DNA from: Saxidomus purpurata
Taxonomy: Eukaryota > Mollusca > Bivalvia > Venerida > Veneridae
Length of the DNA: 64,000 bases
Assembly: GCA_022818135.1 (NCBI GenBank)
Contig: JAFMSR010000018.1
Span: forward strand, 23,003,498 to 23,067,497
Reading direction: 5' to 3'
The notes below the pieces were generated by a model. That model saw only the letters and a program-made list of their open reading frames with translations, made no database searches and was not told the origin of the DNA. The translations under genes and the position numbers were made by a program. Positions 1 through 12,200 of the stretch are shown here, in pieces (the stretch's first letter is position 1; every line of letters begins with the position of its first letter).

Positions 1-168
1 AATCAGTCTTTAGATTAAAGATCTGTAAAAAAACAACTTAAAAACACAGAATGAATTTAATTTGAAATCAGAAATTTTCTAAATCTTTTCAATGAAAAGT
101 TCTTCTTTAAAACTTTAAATTCTGCTTTAATTTTAGGTGGTAATCAACACCTTAATATGCTAAGCTTA

Positions 169-262
169 AACCTTATGTTAGGTGAGAAATGCCTGGGGGG
201 AGAAATGACTAGGGAAGAAACATCTTGGGGGAGAAATGACTAGGGGAGAAACGACTAGGGTG
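169..262. repeat. degenerate GGGAGAAATGACTAGG tandem repeat
   Basis: The words GGGAGAAATGACTAGGG and GAGAAACGACTAGGG recur four to five times with drift. A related complementary stretch (ACTTCTCCC words) lies near 9720-9815. It is a simple decayed tandem repeat with no coding signal. Confidence 0.5.
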
Positions 263-468
263 TGAAATATCTGGATACCGGGTGAAACAGCTGGTATTCG
301 TTTTGACTCCGTAAGAACTTAGATATCTTTTCTTATTTCTTTATGTGTCAAGAAAACGAGAATGAAGGTATTTCGTACGCCAGCTTCAGGCAAGTCTGGC
401 CAATGGACAGTGCTGGCAAAAATCCAGGATGAATCACAGAAAAAATAAAAACAGAGCGGGTGGGGTAC

Positions 469-551
469 CTTCACGTCTTCACCTTCGTCTTCGCCATGCC
501 ATTTGTCAGTCAGACCTACACTTGGCGCAACTGGTTCGAAATCATCGGCAT
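469..551 (-). CDS. eIF3 subunit J, internal N-terminal exon (partial gene)
   Basis: On the minus strand a TATATTTTCAG acceptor precedes 83 nt that end at AAG|GTACC. The frame gives DADDFEP, then DKWHGEDEGEDVK. This matches the acidic N-terminus of eukaryotic initiation factor 3 subunit J, where a W-D-A-D-x-F motif is followed by a D-[KR]-W-x-G-E-D-E-x-E-D-V-K block. eIF3J is the loosely bound eIF3 subunit that occupies the 40S decoding centre and helps 43S assembly, start selection and recycling. The exon enters with two bases of a split codon and ends on a codon boundary. The expected next block (D-N-W-D-D/E) is not seen in positions 1-468, so the remaining exons lie left of the window. The identification is by motif only, but the motif is distinctive. 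Confidence 0.8.
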
Positions 552-770
552 CTGAAAATATATACTGATCGTTACTACATCTTATAAAATAGAGACGCGA
601 TAATAACATAAATATGTGAACCACATGACATACCCCACTCGTCGGCAGACATCTTGGATTCTTATATCTTGAGGCCCGACGCCACCAAATGTTAAGTTGA
701 AGATTGGGACGCAAGTTAACGGGCCCCGAATATTGTCTAATTAAATGCCTGGGGTAAAAATTGGCTTCAC

Positions 771-810
771 CCCATTGGTCACAATGAATGGGACTATTTA
801 GAAAAATCAT
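771..810 (-). CDS. candidate first coding exon of eIF3J
   Basis: An ATG at 810 (minus strand) opens 13 codons ending D-Q-W plus one base, followed by a GTGAAG donor. Joining it to the 469-551 exon gives ...DQW-DADDFEP with correct phase, resembling the eIF3J start in which W-D-A-D follows a short N-terminus. The intervening 219 bases are a multiple of three with no stop in that frame, so the match could also be chance read-through. The preceding residues (MIFLNSPIHC) do not look like a known eIF3J N-terminus, and the true first exon may be elsewhere. Confidence 0.3.
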
Positions 811-1012
811 TATTTCCCAAAACCAGTAGGCGTAGAATATGTAGCTTTGCCTAGCGGTCCTCTAGCAATATTTATCAAATTATGCCCCTGGTCACAATTG
901 TCACCATTCCGGGTACGTCATTGTTTTACAAAGACCTATATAGGAAAACATTTAAAAGTCTTCCTCGTCATAAGTGCAACATCCATAAGTTAGATATTTG
1001 GTATTTGTCTAG

Positions 1013-1690
1013 GGTTTAGCACCAGAACGGCCTACTACCAGAAGGGACCCCTCCAGAACGGACCAGTCCAGAACGGCCCACTTTTTTAGTAATAGAGGAT
1101 TTTAAATATAAATTTAGAAATATAAGATATATAAATATTTTGTAACATTTGTACAATCAGGTTTTGTGTACAGTAAGATAATATTTAAAAAAAGTCATTA
1201 ACGGGATTTGTCACTGATTAATGTTTTCAAAGTTTTAGATTATTTAGTTATGATAAGTGTGATTACTTTGTCGGTAATTTATCAGACAAAAGAAAACAGA
1301 AAACTTATAAGTATTTCTTTGAAATATAAATAATACCAAATTAAATCATTGAATGTGTCGTTATTAATACAATCAGTTTGAACTGCCAATCCACAACACT
1401 CAATTAAAAAATTATTAAAATTAGTCGGGGTACCATCAAAAATTTAGAATTAAATAAATTCATAATTAACTGTTGTAATTCACCACTTTACCTGTTTTGA
1501 AATAAAAGTATTAACAGCGTGAATATCTAATTAGAGTAGTATGATTTCAAAATAAAAGTATGTAAATAAGTCTATGTGTAATGATTTTTAATTTTATTTT
1601 AATATAGTGATAATTAAAAAGTGGGCCTTTCTGGTACTGGGCCGTTCTGGTTTGGTCCGTTCTGGAAGAGGGCGGTTCTGGACCTACACC
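1013..1690. mobile_element. non-autonomous DNA transposon with 8-bp target duplication
   Basis: The ends are inverted copies about 74 bp long. Each holds four copies of CCAGAACGG-like words at roughly 15-bp spacing and finishes inward at GGCCCACTTTTT. TTGTCTAG occurs at 1005-1012 and again at 1691-1698, a perfect 8-bp target-site duplication as made by hAT, P or Merlin transposases. The 530-bp interior is AT-rich with no open reading frame of note. The superfamily is inferred from duplication length only. Confidence 0.75.
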
Positions 1691-1709
1691 TTGTCTAGTG
1701 ACCATCCCA

Positions 1710-2060
1710 TGACTATTCTAATTATGCCCCGCCCTTTTGACATATTTTTATGTAATGAAGCTACAGTGATGACATTTGGACCATGTGTTAAGTTTTGCAA
1801 ACAGATTTTAGCATTTACATGGATGACCTTGACCTTTTGATCTACAGTACATTAAATTTCTTGTTGTAGAAGCGATTGCAACGAAATTTTGACCATGTGT
1901 ACAGTTTTGCTGACAAATTTAAATTTGTATCCAGAGTGACCTTGACTATGACCTTTGACCTACTTTCTTGTAGTAAAGCTACAGTCATGAAATTTCGAAC
2001 ATGTGTACAGTTTTGCTAATGAGTTTAAATGTGTTTTATAACCAATTTCAATAATGACCT
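1710..2060 (+). repeat. degenerate ~120-bp tandem core repeat
   Basis: Three loose copies share CATGTGTACAGTTTTGC and TGACCTTGAC-type words and a TAAAGCTACAGTCATGAAATT segment. This is the style of tandem core found in the hairpin-ended elements of this window. No clear head or tail was recognised. Confidence 0.5.
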
Positions 2061-3440
2061 TAAGTTTGATGAACTAAGCCTCCATTCTTGACCATAGTTA
2101 TGTCTCACTTTACAATGGATCTTTCAATGTAGACCTTTTTACAGAGTCTCAAGTTATCATGCATATATTCTACAGTTTTCACTCCTACATTAAAATTGTA
2201 AAGAAAAATATACTCAGTTGCGCTATATATAGGGTCAACATGACCGTCTTGTTATTTTTTCCTTTTACACTTGAAAACTGTTTTATTAGTTATATATTAA
2301 AAGCTCTCTGACAAGAAGTTAAGCAGATGGACCTGAAAATCGTATTCATTTTAATATTAACTTAACGCAGTCATAAGTTATTCATTGTTGACTGTGGAAT
2401 AAAAATTTCTGCGACAAGAAAAAAAACATAATTAAAACACAATATCTATAATTCAGATGAAGAAAACACTAGTCTCATATTAGCAATAGTGTCCAATAGT
2501 ATTCGTTGCCTGTGCTTGGCTAATTATTTCGGGTGATCAATATATCTATTGCACTGTTAAGGTGTAACAGTTTTTTTTCCAGTATTTCAATATTCCTTAA
2601 AAAACTTGGTTTTTATTTCGAGGTTTCTCATTGTCTTTCCGAGGTGATGTTTCGGGTAAAACCAAATATTTTGTATGAGGCTCAGGTGAGGAGGTTCTAT
2701 AGGTGTTTCAGTAAACAATATCGTGCTCTTTCAAACGGTCTTTGGTTGAATTACTAACATGTTTTGGTCATTTTCTTGCATCGATCGAAATCCAGTAGGA
2801 AATGATTTATTTGTGAATGGCAAATGTCAGTTTCAGTATTTCCTGGTAGCACTTTGAATTCATTTTCCGCTAAATATATGAATGTTTGTTGAAAGTGTTT
2901 TTCTTTGCCCGAGTGTGTACAAATTTTGCGTATAGTTGTTTGAATTTTGATAGTAAAATCATCAGAGGAAAGGTCACAAGAAAAGATCTGTTGTTGTCAC
3001 ACAGTCAGTTGTATGTCGTAATCTTTGTTGAAAGTCTGGCCTAACTGACTGACAGTACTTCGTTTTTGTTTAGCTCAAGCAACCTCGCGCACTTTGCTTA
3101 CACTTACATTAACCCTGACAATATGTTTGTTGTTGTTTTTTTCACAGAGTTCCCATAAAGATATATGATTCCAAGTTATTTTTGTGAAAAAAATACATGT
3201 ATAGTTCAAATGGCCATCAGTACACTTCCTGTTTTAAACATATTTTGGGTTGATTTAAGTAACATCAGTATCATTATAGTAGTGTCCTAATAACGACACA
3301 CTGCTCTATCTATTCGAGGTTGATTCCAACTCGAACGAGTCTGGTGAGCGGTTAATCAAAGTTGTAATAAGTTATTTTGCAATCGAGAATTAATACATTC
3401 GTACAGAAATAACAAACAAACTGATCCACATAAATCAACA
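2061..3440. other. intergenic, nothing recognised
   Basis: AT-rich sequence with only short chance reading frames and no splice-bounded coding segment that I can match. It lies between the eIF3J and DMXL2-like genes. Confidence 0.6.
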
Positions 3441-4353
3441 CAATAAACAAACAAGAGGGCCACGAAGGCCCTATATCGCTCACCTGGTTATCAATGCATA
3501 GTCATAAGAATTTTGAAAAATAGTTTGAAAACTAAACGAACAGTCAAACTTTCAACTCTCTATAGCTTCAAAAGCTAGGCCAAAGATCAAGGTCGGTCAA
3601 GGTCAAAGTTGAAATCTGCATTCAAAATTGTAGATAGGATTAAAATTTCATTGCTATAGCTTCAAAAACAAGAAAGTAGGTTAAGGTCAAGGTCAACCAA
3701 TGCTGAAGTTGAAATCTACAAGCAAAATTGTATATATCTTCAAATTTTCATTGATCTGGCTTCAAAAACAGAAAGTAGTTCAGTAGGCCAAGGTAAAGGT
3801 CATCCAAGATCAAAGATGAATTCTCAATATAGTTAACATTTCATTGTTGTAGCTTAAAAAACAAGACAGTAGGTCAGTAGGTCAAATGACACTGGGGCTG
3901 GACCAACTTCGACCCAAAGGGTATGATTTGAACAATCTTGAATGCTATCTGCCAAAGATCTAAGCTCTAGGCCATGTGGTTTGAGATAAATAGATTTCTA
4001 TAAGCCTATGTAAAAACCGGTGACCCCGGGGCGGAGTCAATTTTGACCCTAGGGTCATTTGAACAGTCTTGGTAGAGGTCCACAGACGATTCTGCTTGCC
4101 AAATATCTAAGCTCTGTGTTTTTCAATGTTGGATAAGAAATTATTTTTCTATACTTCCCTGTGTAACTCTATGTAAAATCAAATAAAAATCGGGGGACAC
4201 TAAAAAGTTCCATGCAAGATGCTACCAGAAAACTTGTGAACAGTCTATTAGCAGTGTGTACATGTACATACTTAATTATGATCAGCGTTTTAATTAATGA
4301 CTTTGGTACGTGGCATTCCCTGTTTGATATTATTTTTGTTTTTGTGAAATAGT

Positions 4354-5278
4354 GTTTTATGTCTCCCATCGAAGATGGAGGGCTATATTGGTTTGTACAT
4401 GTCGGTCCATCCGTCGACCGGTCTGCCGGTAGACCAAACCTTGTCCGATCAATAACTAGCATATGTTCCTCAAACTTGGTAGGTTGGTTGAGTGACTATT
4501 AACAGAAAGAACTGTCCGATCAATAATTAGTAAATGCTTTGGGCCTAGGTTCCTCAAACCTGGTAGGTTAGTTGGTCATGACCAGAAGATAATCCTATCC
4601 TCAACAGGTCAAGGTCATAGTGACATTCAACAATTTGTTTTTCGATCAATAACTACAGGACGCTTTTACGTAGTATCCTCAAACTTTCTATGTAGGTTGG
4701 TCATGACCAGTAGATGAGTCGTATTGCAATTGAGGTAAACATGTCAAAGGTCAAGATTACAGTGACCTTCAGCAGAAAAACTTGCAGAATAAAACATGTC
4801 CGATCAATAACTACAGAATGCATTGGCATAGTGACCTCAAACATTGTAGGTAGGTTGGTCATGACCAGTAGATCACCCCTATCGATTTTGAGGTCAACAG
4901 GTCACAGGTCAAGATTACAGTGACCCTCAGCAGAAAAACGTGTCCGATCAATAACTAGAGAATGCATTGGCTTAGCGTTCTCAAACATTGCAGGTAGGGT
5001 GGTCATGACCAGTCGATGACCCCTTTCGATTTTTAGCCCAACAGATCAAAGTTCAAGGCCACGCAGACCTATATCACAAAATACATGTCCGATCAATAAC
5101 TAGATAACGCTTCGGCATAGTATCCTGAAATTGTGTAGGTACTTGAGTAATGACAAGTAGATGACCTCTATCGATTTTCAGCTCAACAGAGCAAAGATTC
5201 TGGTTACAGTGACCTTCAACCGGATTGGCTAATTGACTGCCGTCAGGGGGCATACATGTTTTACAAACATCTCTTGTT
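4354..5278 (+). mobile_element. tandem-core hairpin-ended element (HINE-like) nested in another
   Basis: The head is a fold-back, CTCCCATC-GAA-GATGGAG at about 4362-4380. It is followed by 125-150 bp tandem units containing CGATCAATAACTA, GGTTGGTCATGACCAGTAGATGA and AGGTCAAGATTACAGTGACC. The tail is the hairpin ATGTTT-TAC-AAACAT followed by CTCTTGTT, ending at 5278. It sits inside the reverse-oriented element 3450-5820. Confidence 0.7.
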
Positions 5279-5576
5279 AATATAGAAACTATATATCTAC
5301 ATGAATGCTATTTAACAAAATCAAAACGGGGAAAACATATTGAAACGGACCAGAGAAACTGTATGGTTTATTAGAAATGGTCTCGGAACAGTGTCTGTGA
5401 ACAAAATCGCGTGGCCCCGGGGCGGGGTAAGCTTAGACCCGGGGTCATGATTTGAACAATCTTGTAGGAGGACCACTACACAATGCTACATTCCAAATAT
5501 CTAAGCTCTAGGCCTTGTTGTTTAAGACAAAAATATTGTTTAAAGTTTTCCTTATGTAAGCTTGTGTTAAATCAAG

Positions 5577-5610
5577 CAGGGTCCGTATATTATGTAATAT
5601 ACGGACCCTG
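5577..5610. repeat. 34-bp palindrome with 7-bp flanking duplication
   Basis: Two 16-base arms, CAGGGTCCGTATATTA and its exact complement, are separated by TG. AATCAAG occurs immediately left (5570-5576) and right (5611-5617). Neighbouring tandem units show the uninterrupted form (AATCAAGTGAC), so this is an insertion that duplicated its target. It looks like an element reduced to little more than its two inverted ends. Confidence 0.8.
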
Positions 5611-6059
5611 AATCAAGTGACTCCGGGGCGGGGTCAATTTTGACATTGGGGTCCAATAGGCAATGCTGCATGCCAAATATCTAAGCTCTGGGCTTTGTGG
5701 TTTCAAAAAAAAAAGATTTTAAAAGTTTTTCCTATAACGAAACTATGTAAAATCAATAAATTTTGACCCAGGGTTCATGATTTGAACAATCTTGGTAGAG
5801 GTCCTTCCGGTTTTTGAGAAGTTTTCCCTTTTCATTGCCATAGCAACCGGAGTTCTGCGTGGAACAATTTTGGTAAAACTTCATGCAAGGAACTCGCCTG
5901 TGAAGTTTTGTTGTAATTAGCCCAGTGGTTTAGTAGGAGATGTTGTTTGTTCAAAGCAAGTTGTAGACGGAACGCGGACGGAAGACAGACATTCATCGAT
6001 CCCAAATGAAAAATTTGGCAGTACGATGCCAATGTTGTGTATATAATTAATTTTTCTAA

Positions 6060-6197
6060 CGTATCGCCGTAAAATCTCGCGGGAATACTCGAGATCTCGT
6101 AACAAATCCAAGATGGAAGACATCAAATGACATTTCACAGATTTCCATAAGAAAATCAATAGTTTTGCTTTAAATTGTATGTTTGTTTTCACAAACG
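6060..6197 (+). promoter_or_regulatory. 5' leader of the DMXL2-like gene, with a short upstream ORF
   Basis: Upstream of the ATG are CGCG-containing words (TCTCGCGGGA at about 6075) and CCAAGATGGAAGAC, similar to a YY1 site. The same ATGG opens a five-codon upstream ORF (6113-6130, MEDIK then TGA) in a good initiation context, 67 bases before the main start. The transcription start is not determinable from sequence. Confidence 0.4.
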
Positions 6198-6284
6198 ATG
6201 AATAGGCATCAAGTTCTTACTGGTGCCTGCAACTTAGGAGAAAAGTGCCACGCAGTTGGCAGTGTTGAAGGGATACATTTCACT
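6198..6284 (+). CDS. DMXL2-like exon 1 (start codon)
   Basis: ATG in the context AAACGATGA opens 29 codons, [18 protein letters not shown] to GIHFT, then the donor ACT|GTAAGA. Vertebrate DMXL2 begins M-H-L-H-Q-V-L-T-G-A, and exon 2 here continues the same alignment, so both start and phase are secure. Confidence 0.9.
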
Positions 6285-9200
6285 GTAAGATGTTTGACAG
6301 ATTGAGACATCCTCATTACATTTTGCCGTTGCATCTTTATAGCCATGTTATTATGGATAAGTAGGCTGTTATACCCCATCTTTTGAAGAAATAAGAACTG
6401 ATCCATGTTGCCTAGTTGTAGGATCCAAACTTGTGTTAGGGCTACATATATTGCCAGCCAACTGGCGAGACAATATGTTTCCTGATACAGAAGGGCGATA
6501 CACAAATCAGTTTGTGAAACACCCCAACTACCTTAAATCATATAACAGCTATCCATAGACATCAGCCACATCATAAATTACATAACCCACAAGTGACCAG
6601 ACACTCTGCAACCCACACACATGAGAACCAATCCTCTAAGTACTGTACTTACAGTACAGGCCTGGAGGATTATGCAAAAACGTTGAAAGTATTGATTAAT
6701 GAAAATAGTGGTAAAACACACTGTAAAAGCAACCTGTTGAATTTAGATCCATTTAATCACAAAGACGATCACATCGCCGCTGACTTTTCGTGAGAATCCC
6801 CCCCCCCTTATCTATCAGCGTTATGTTGTTTTCCCTTTTTCTCGGTGAGTATTTTTTGAACCTAAATTTCCCTTTATTTTTTATTCATTTCCGTAAATCC
6901 GCTGTATTTCCCTTATATTGTCACTTCGCGATTGGTTTGAATAGGGCGAAATATTTATTAATAAAAATAGTGGTAAAACACATCTGTAAAAGCAACCTGT
7001 TGAATTTAAATCCATTTTAATCACAAAGATCGAATCTACTGAAAACCCCCCCCCCTGACCCCCTTTCCCCCCCCCCCCCCCCCTCCCCCCCCCCCCACAA
7101 CAGTTGACGTTTTCACGACTTTATTTAATAACGTCGGGCCGCTACTTTGATGTTGGTTTACATTGATTTTCAACTTTCGGTTACTGTTGATTTCTTTTTC
7201 TTCATTTTTTCAACGTGGAATTCCCTTTCGAACAAAACCGTCTACTAAATCATCTAGCACGAGCGTTGAAATGTAGACCCCTTTTTTTTTTATTGTTCTA
7301 GGCATTTGAGCCCAAATCAGAAGATAAAAGTACGTTGAGTATTATTTCACAGTGTTTTGAGTAAAAAAAAAAAAAACTATTATGTCAGAACTCTAAAATA
7401 TTGTTATCACAGGTCTTTACTTGTCAATGATTTTAAAATATTCATATTCTGTTAAAAATCCGCTGTATATTGTCCCTTATCATTGTCACTCGCGATTGGT
7501 GTGAACAATATGGCCTGTTGTACTAATCCAGTCAATTTTGAAATTGTTTGCAAATCCAAGCTGTGTGACACCACTGACTGAGTTTTGGATGCAAAAAGTA
7601 TTTAAAAAGTATTTATCAAGTAACATTTCCAATTGTTCTGTATTTAAATAAAAATGTTCTGTTTTAGAGAAAATCGCGGCGTTCCAGCGTGTCCGTTTTT
7701 TGTCATTAATTGTTTCATCAACTGTCAAAGCCAACGTTTCTAGTAGCAATTTTTTACTATTTATTTTAATGAATAACCTTTGCCGAAATATTTATTTTTC
7801 CTCCAATCTCTTTTATTCATAAAGACAAAGCCGCAGGTGTCACGAGATCAAAGAACAAACGCCGACGCACATTGTACATGTGAGTTTTGTTTGATCTTAG
7901 TGAAGCACTTGGCATCAAACAGACCGAAATATTTGACAGTTCGAGACATGAAAAAGTGATTTTAGACAATAGTCTGATAATTTTGGATTATAGAAATAAT
8001 AGTTGGAAATAGTTGATGTTATGAGTAAGTTTTATTTTTTGATGATAAAAAAATATTGAACACGCTATACAAATGTGCATTGGTCGGCAAATATTTTGGA
8101 ATAATATATTAATATTAAATAATATGCATACAACTAAAAAACATTTAACATGTAGAAAAATTTCTACCAGATATAATAAATATGATTTTAATGTCCCGTA
8201 AACCCGTTCATTTACCTGTAAAACCACGCGAAGTGCCGCGATTTTACTCCCGTGAAGTGACGCGATATTTCTCCAGACGCTAAGTCACTTCAGGCACTCC
8301 AAGCTCACACGAAGTCACGTTATTTTTCCCTGAGTTACTCACGCGAAGTGTGGCGTGAAAAACTCCACACTTTGTGTTTTTTGCATAATCCTCCAGGCCT
8401 GTACTGTATGAGAAATTACAGCAGAGAAGGAATTAGGGAAGTTATATCACAGGAACCTGATACTCAGTCAAAGGGTCACATAACAATGACATGGTAATCA
8501 CAAATACAGCATGAAATAAGGTTGTAATGGAAAGAAGGCTTAATCGGTATTTGATTAAACACAATTAAATCAATTGCATAAAATATATTCTAACATGACT
8601 CATGATTTTGTCTCTATATACAAAGAGTAGAAAAATTATGTTTTTTTAAACCATAAACAATGCGGGAACCGATATGCTGTAAACATGACGTCATATTGCG
8701 TCATGACATTAAATGAGCGTTCGCGTAGAAAATAAGCTTTGCATTTATTCACCTTTTGTAAAGTCTGGTCATGTTAGAATCGAAATAACATCCTTTTCAG
8801 TGTTGTTATTGTCTAATAAACAATAAGTTGTTGTACTGATGCGCAGTTATAAACCACTCAGGCCTTCGGCCTTCGTGGCTAATTACTGCGTATCAGTACT
8901 CCAAATCATTGTTTATTAAACGACTAACACCGCTGGAACGGATGTTATTTCATAAGTAATACATCAGGGACTACTCTACCAGCGACTAGCGCGATAACTC
9001 GTTGTATAATATCTGATTTTGCCCTCTTCTGCCGTAAAAGCGAAGTTCAAGTAGCCCGATATTTTTTTGGTTTGGAGAGACTAAGATATACATGTATTTG
9101 TAAAAAATTCAATCCAAAACGCCACAGGGATAATTGTTAGTGTCAAAACACAATACACAGATCATAATGTACTGGCTCAGCAATTTCGCTGTGTCAATCA

Positions 9201-12200
9201 AAAACCGACTGTCGTCTATTGGATAACATGTGGGGGGGGGGGGGGCATTATAAATAACTTTTCAGTATTTCTTAATGCTAATCACTATTTGAACATACTT
9301 TCAGCACATTTTTATTTGTAATAAAACGGTTAAAATTGCGAGGAACAAAATGTCGAAATTCACGGACATATGAGGTTGCGAAAATATGTGACAAATGGGG
9401 AACAATGTACTTTTGAACTGAAGGAGCCTAGGAAAGGAATGAGCAGCTAGCCAATTTAAAAATAATTATAAAATACAACTGCAACGTTGTAGGACACAGA
9501 CGGAAAAATATGATATGCATGCCTAGAGAATATGAGCGGAATCCTATGAGCTATGACCCATGACTTGACCCTTAAAATTCTCACCTTGACTCTTGAAATT
9601 TTGACCCTTGAAAATTTAGGCTGAAGTGTCAATGACCCTTGAGTTTCAAAGCCTACTGAAAACCCTGTCGCAAATTAAACAGAAGTAATTACAGGGTGCA
9701 AAAATTGATAAAAATTGGTATTTTCCAAACTTCTCCCAGAATTCCCAAACTTCTCCCAGATTTTTAAAACTTCTCCCTGTTTTAAAGATGAAGGGAGAAG
9801 TCATTTCTCACTAAGTTTCAAGCCTAGGGTAGTACCTGTACATGAACATATATTGGATGTTGGAATATCAATGATGAAGGCATAGACTGCTATTCTAATA
9901 AGATGGACTTAATGATAACAACAACAAATGCTTATATAGGGAAAACTTTGAAAATCTTCTTGTCTGTTACCTCAAGACCTAGAGCTTAGATATTTAGCAT
10001 GTAGCATTGCATAGTTGACATGTACCAAGTTTGTTCAAATGATTCTGATGCCTGGGTCAAAATTGACACCATCGGGGCTGAAAGAAACTGCCAACTTAGC
10101 AAACATACTTCACAGTCATGAGATAGACAGTAGATTATTCAAAACTACTGCATACTAGCTTTGCCATCTTCTGTACATTACTCATTTTGGAGATGATGCA
10201 TTTCGGATACGCTGAACAAATGTGCACAAAGTGCTCAAGGTGAACTATTGTGATTTCTTCATGTCTGTCACCTGTCTGTTGTCCTCTGGATCATACACCG
10301 AAAATCTTGCTTAAAGTGAATCAGCAACCGCTTAACGTCCTACCCCCTGATAGTAATGTGATCCGAAATGCCAGATTTGCTTAAGTCATGGGACAAGAGC
10401 CAGCCCAGCATCTGGATCACATTTCTATGATACTGGCCATTTTATTATATACCTTTGGGTACTTGCCAACACTGATGTTTAAACATAAAACGGAAGGAGA
10501 AACTAATGAGCACGAAATAGTTGTTGTATGCAACATCATTTATTTGACCTCATCGCATAAACAACACACAAAGATTATATTATAGTCAACGGTATTAACG
10601 TTGTGGACATACAAGAATTTTCTATTGACCAACTGGAAACACCTTTACAAAAAATTGCCAAATTTGGTACTGTGGTAATACAAAATCAGATTTTTACATG
10701 TACTTGATCCTTAACGACAGATTTGTCAGTGATTTTTAGGTCTACTGGACGAAGTCGAGCAGAGCTTATGCCATGGTTGTTCGGCCGTTGTCTGTCTGTC
10801 CTTAAATTTTTCTATGATAACGCTCTACTGTGATGAAACTTGCTGATAAGGATCAAAGTCTTGTAGATGATCCCTATTGTTTTTTGGGTCAGTAGGTAAA
10901 ATATCAAAGACACAGTGATCTCTGATAGCAATTCCTTGATACCACTCTACAGGTCACAATTTTCATTCAACTTTCATCTAACTTGCTCATAAGATTCCCT
11001 GCAACATGTAGATGATCCCTATTGTTTTGGGGTCCAATGTCAAAGTCACAAAGACCTCCTTTTCCCTTGATAGCTCTCTACAGGTCACAGTTTCCCTGTA
11101 ACATGTAGATGATCCCTATCGATTTTTGTCGAGCTGCTTGCGAAAGCTCGATATAGTTGTCCAAATGGCGGTTCGGTGTATGTGCGTGCATCCGTGCGTG
11201 CATCCGAGTTTAGTTTGTCCAGGCTGTAACTTATCCATCGATCAAGGGATTCTTAAATAACTTGGCACAATTGTTCAACATCATGAGACAAAGTGTCATG
11301 CGCAAGAACCAGGTCCCTAGGTCTAAGGTCAAGTTCACACTAATAGGTTAAAGGTCAAATTCAATAACAACTTTATCGGGAGCATATCTACTTCATGCAT
11401 GGAGGGATTTTGATGTAACTTGGTACAAATGTTCACCACCATGAGACAGAGTGTCATACACAAGAACCAGGTCCCTAGGTCTAAGATCAAGGTCACAGGT
11501 AGAGGTTAAAGGTCAAATTCAAGAATATATTTGTCGGGAGCATTTCTTTTTCATGCATGGAGGGATTTTGATGTAACTTGGCACAAATGTTCACCACCAT
11601 GAGCTACCCTTGTTTTTAGAATTACTTCCCTTTGTTTTACAAAATTGCTTATATTGTAACTTTTAATTACTGCGTAGTGAGAAAAATCGAGACCACTTTT
11701 CTGTGGTACAACATGCATGTTACATCCAATATTTAGGTGTATTTTGACCTGTCTCTACTTGGTAAGGAGTTAGTCCTTTTGACAGCTGGCGGGCTCGACA
11801 TGTTGCACGTTGGCATCTAGTTTGGGTTAGTGGGTCAAAGGTCAAGGTCACAGTGACCCGAACTTTGAAAATCTTTTCCACTCAATATCTGGAGATCTTC
11901 ATCACCCACAGTCTTCAAATGTCATAGGATGATTGGTGTTACTGAGTAGATGATGCCTACTGTTTTTGGGGTCAGTGGGTCAAGGTCACAGTGAACTCTG
12001 TAAGCTTTTCCTTGGTAACATTGCAAAAGATTTTCACAAAACTTACTCAGAACAGTCCAGTAGAGCGAAACTGGCCCTTTTGGGCCTGTTGTTATTGAAA
12101 ATATATACATATTAATGTAAGGTATATAATAAAAAGCATTACAGGTATTTTGTTTCTATGTTACAGGTTTATGCTGCTGGGTGTGACATTGTGGTTCTAG

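Larger units (their letters stand above)
3450..5820 (-). mobile_element. reverse-oriented tandem-core element (HINE/pearl-like), interrupted
   Basis: The minus-strand 3' end is at 3450, where the complement of an AGGGCC...GGCCCT hairpin followed by CTCTTGTT is seen next to CACCTGG. Core units read in reverse (CAAATATCTAAGCTCTAGGCC, GACCCCGGGGCGG, TTTGAACAATCTTGG) run to about 5400 and resume to 5820, interrupted by a plus-strand element (4354-5278). The minus-strand head near 5820 is not clear. The architecture is that of Helentron-associated interspersed elements. Confidence 0.65.
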
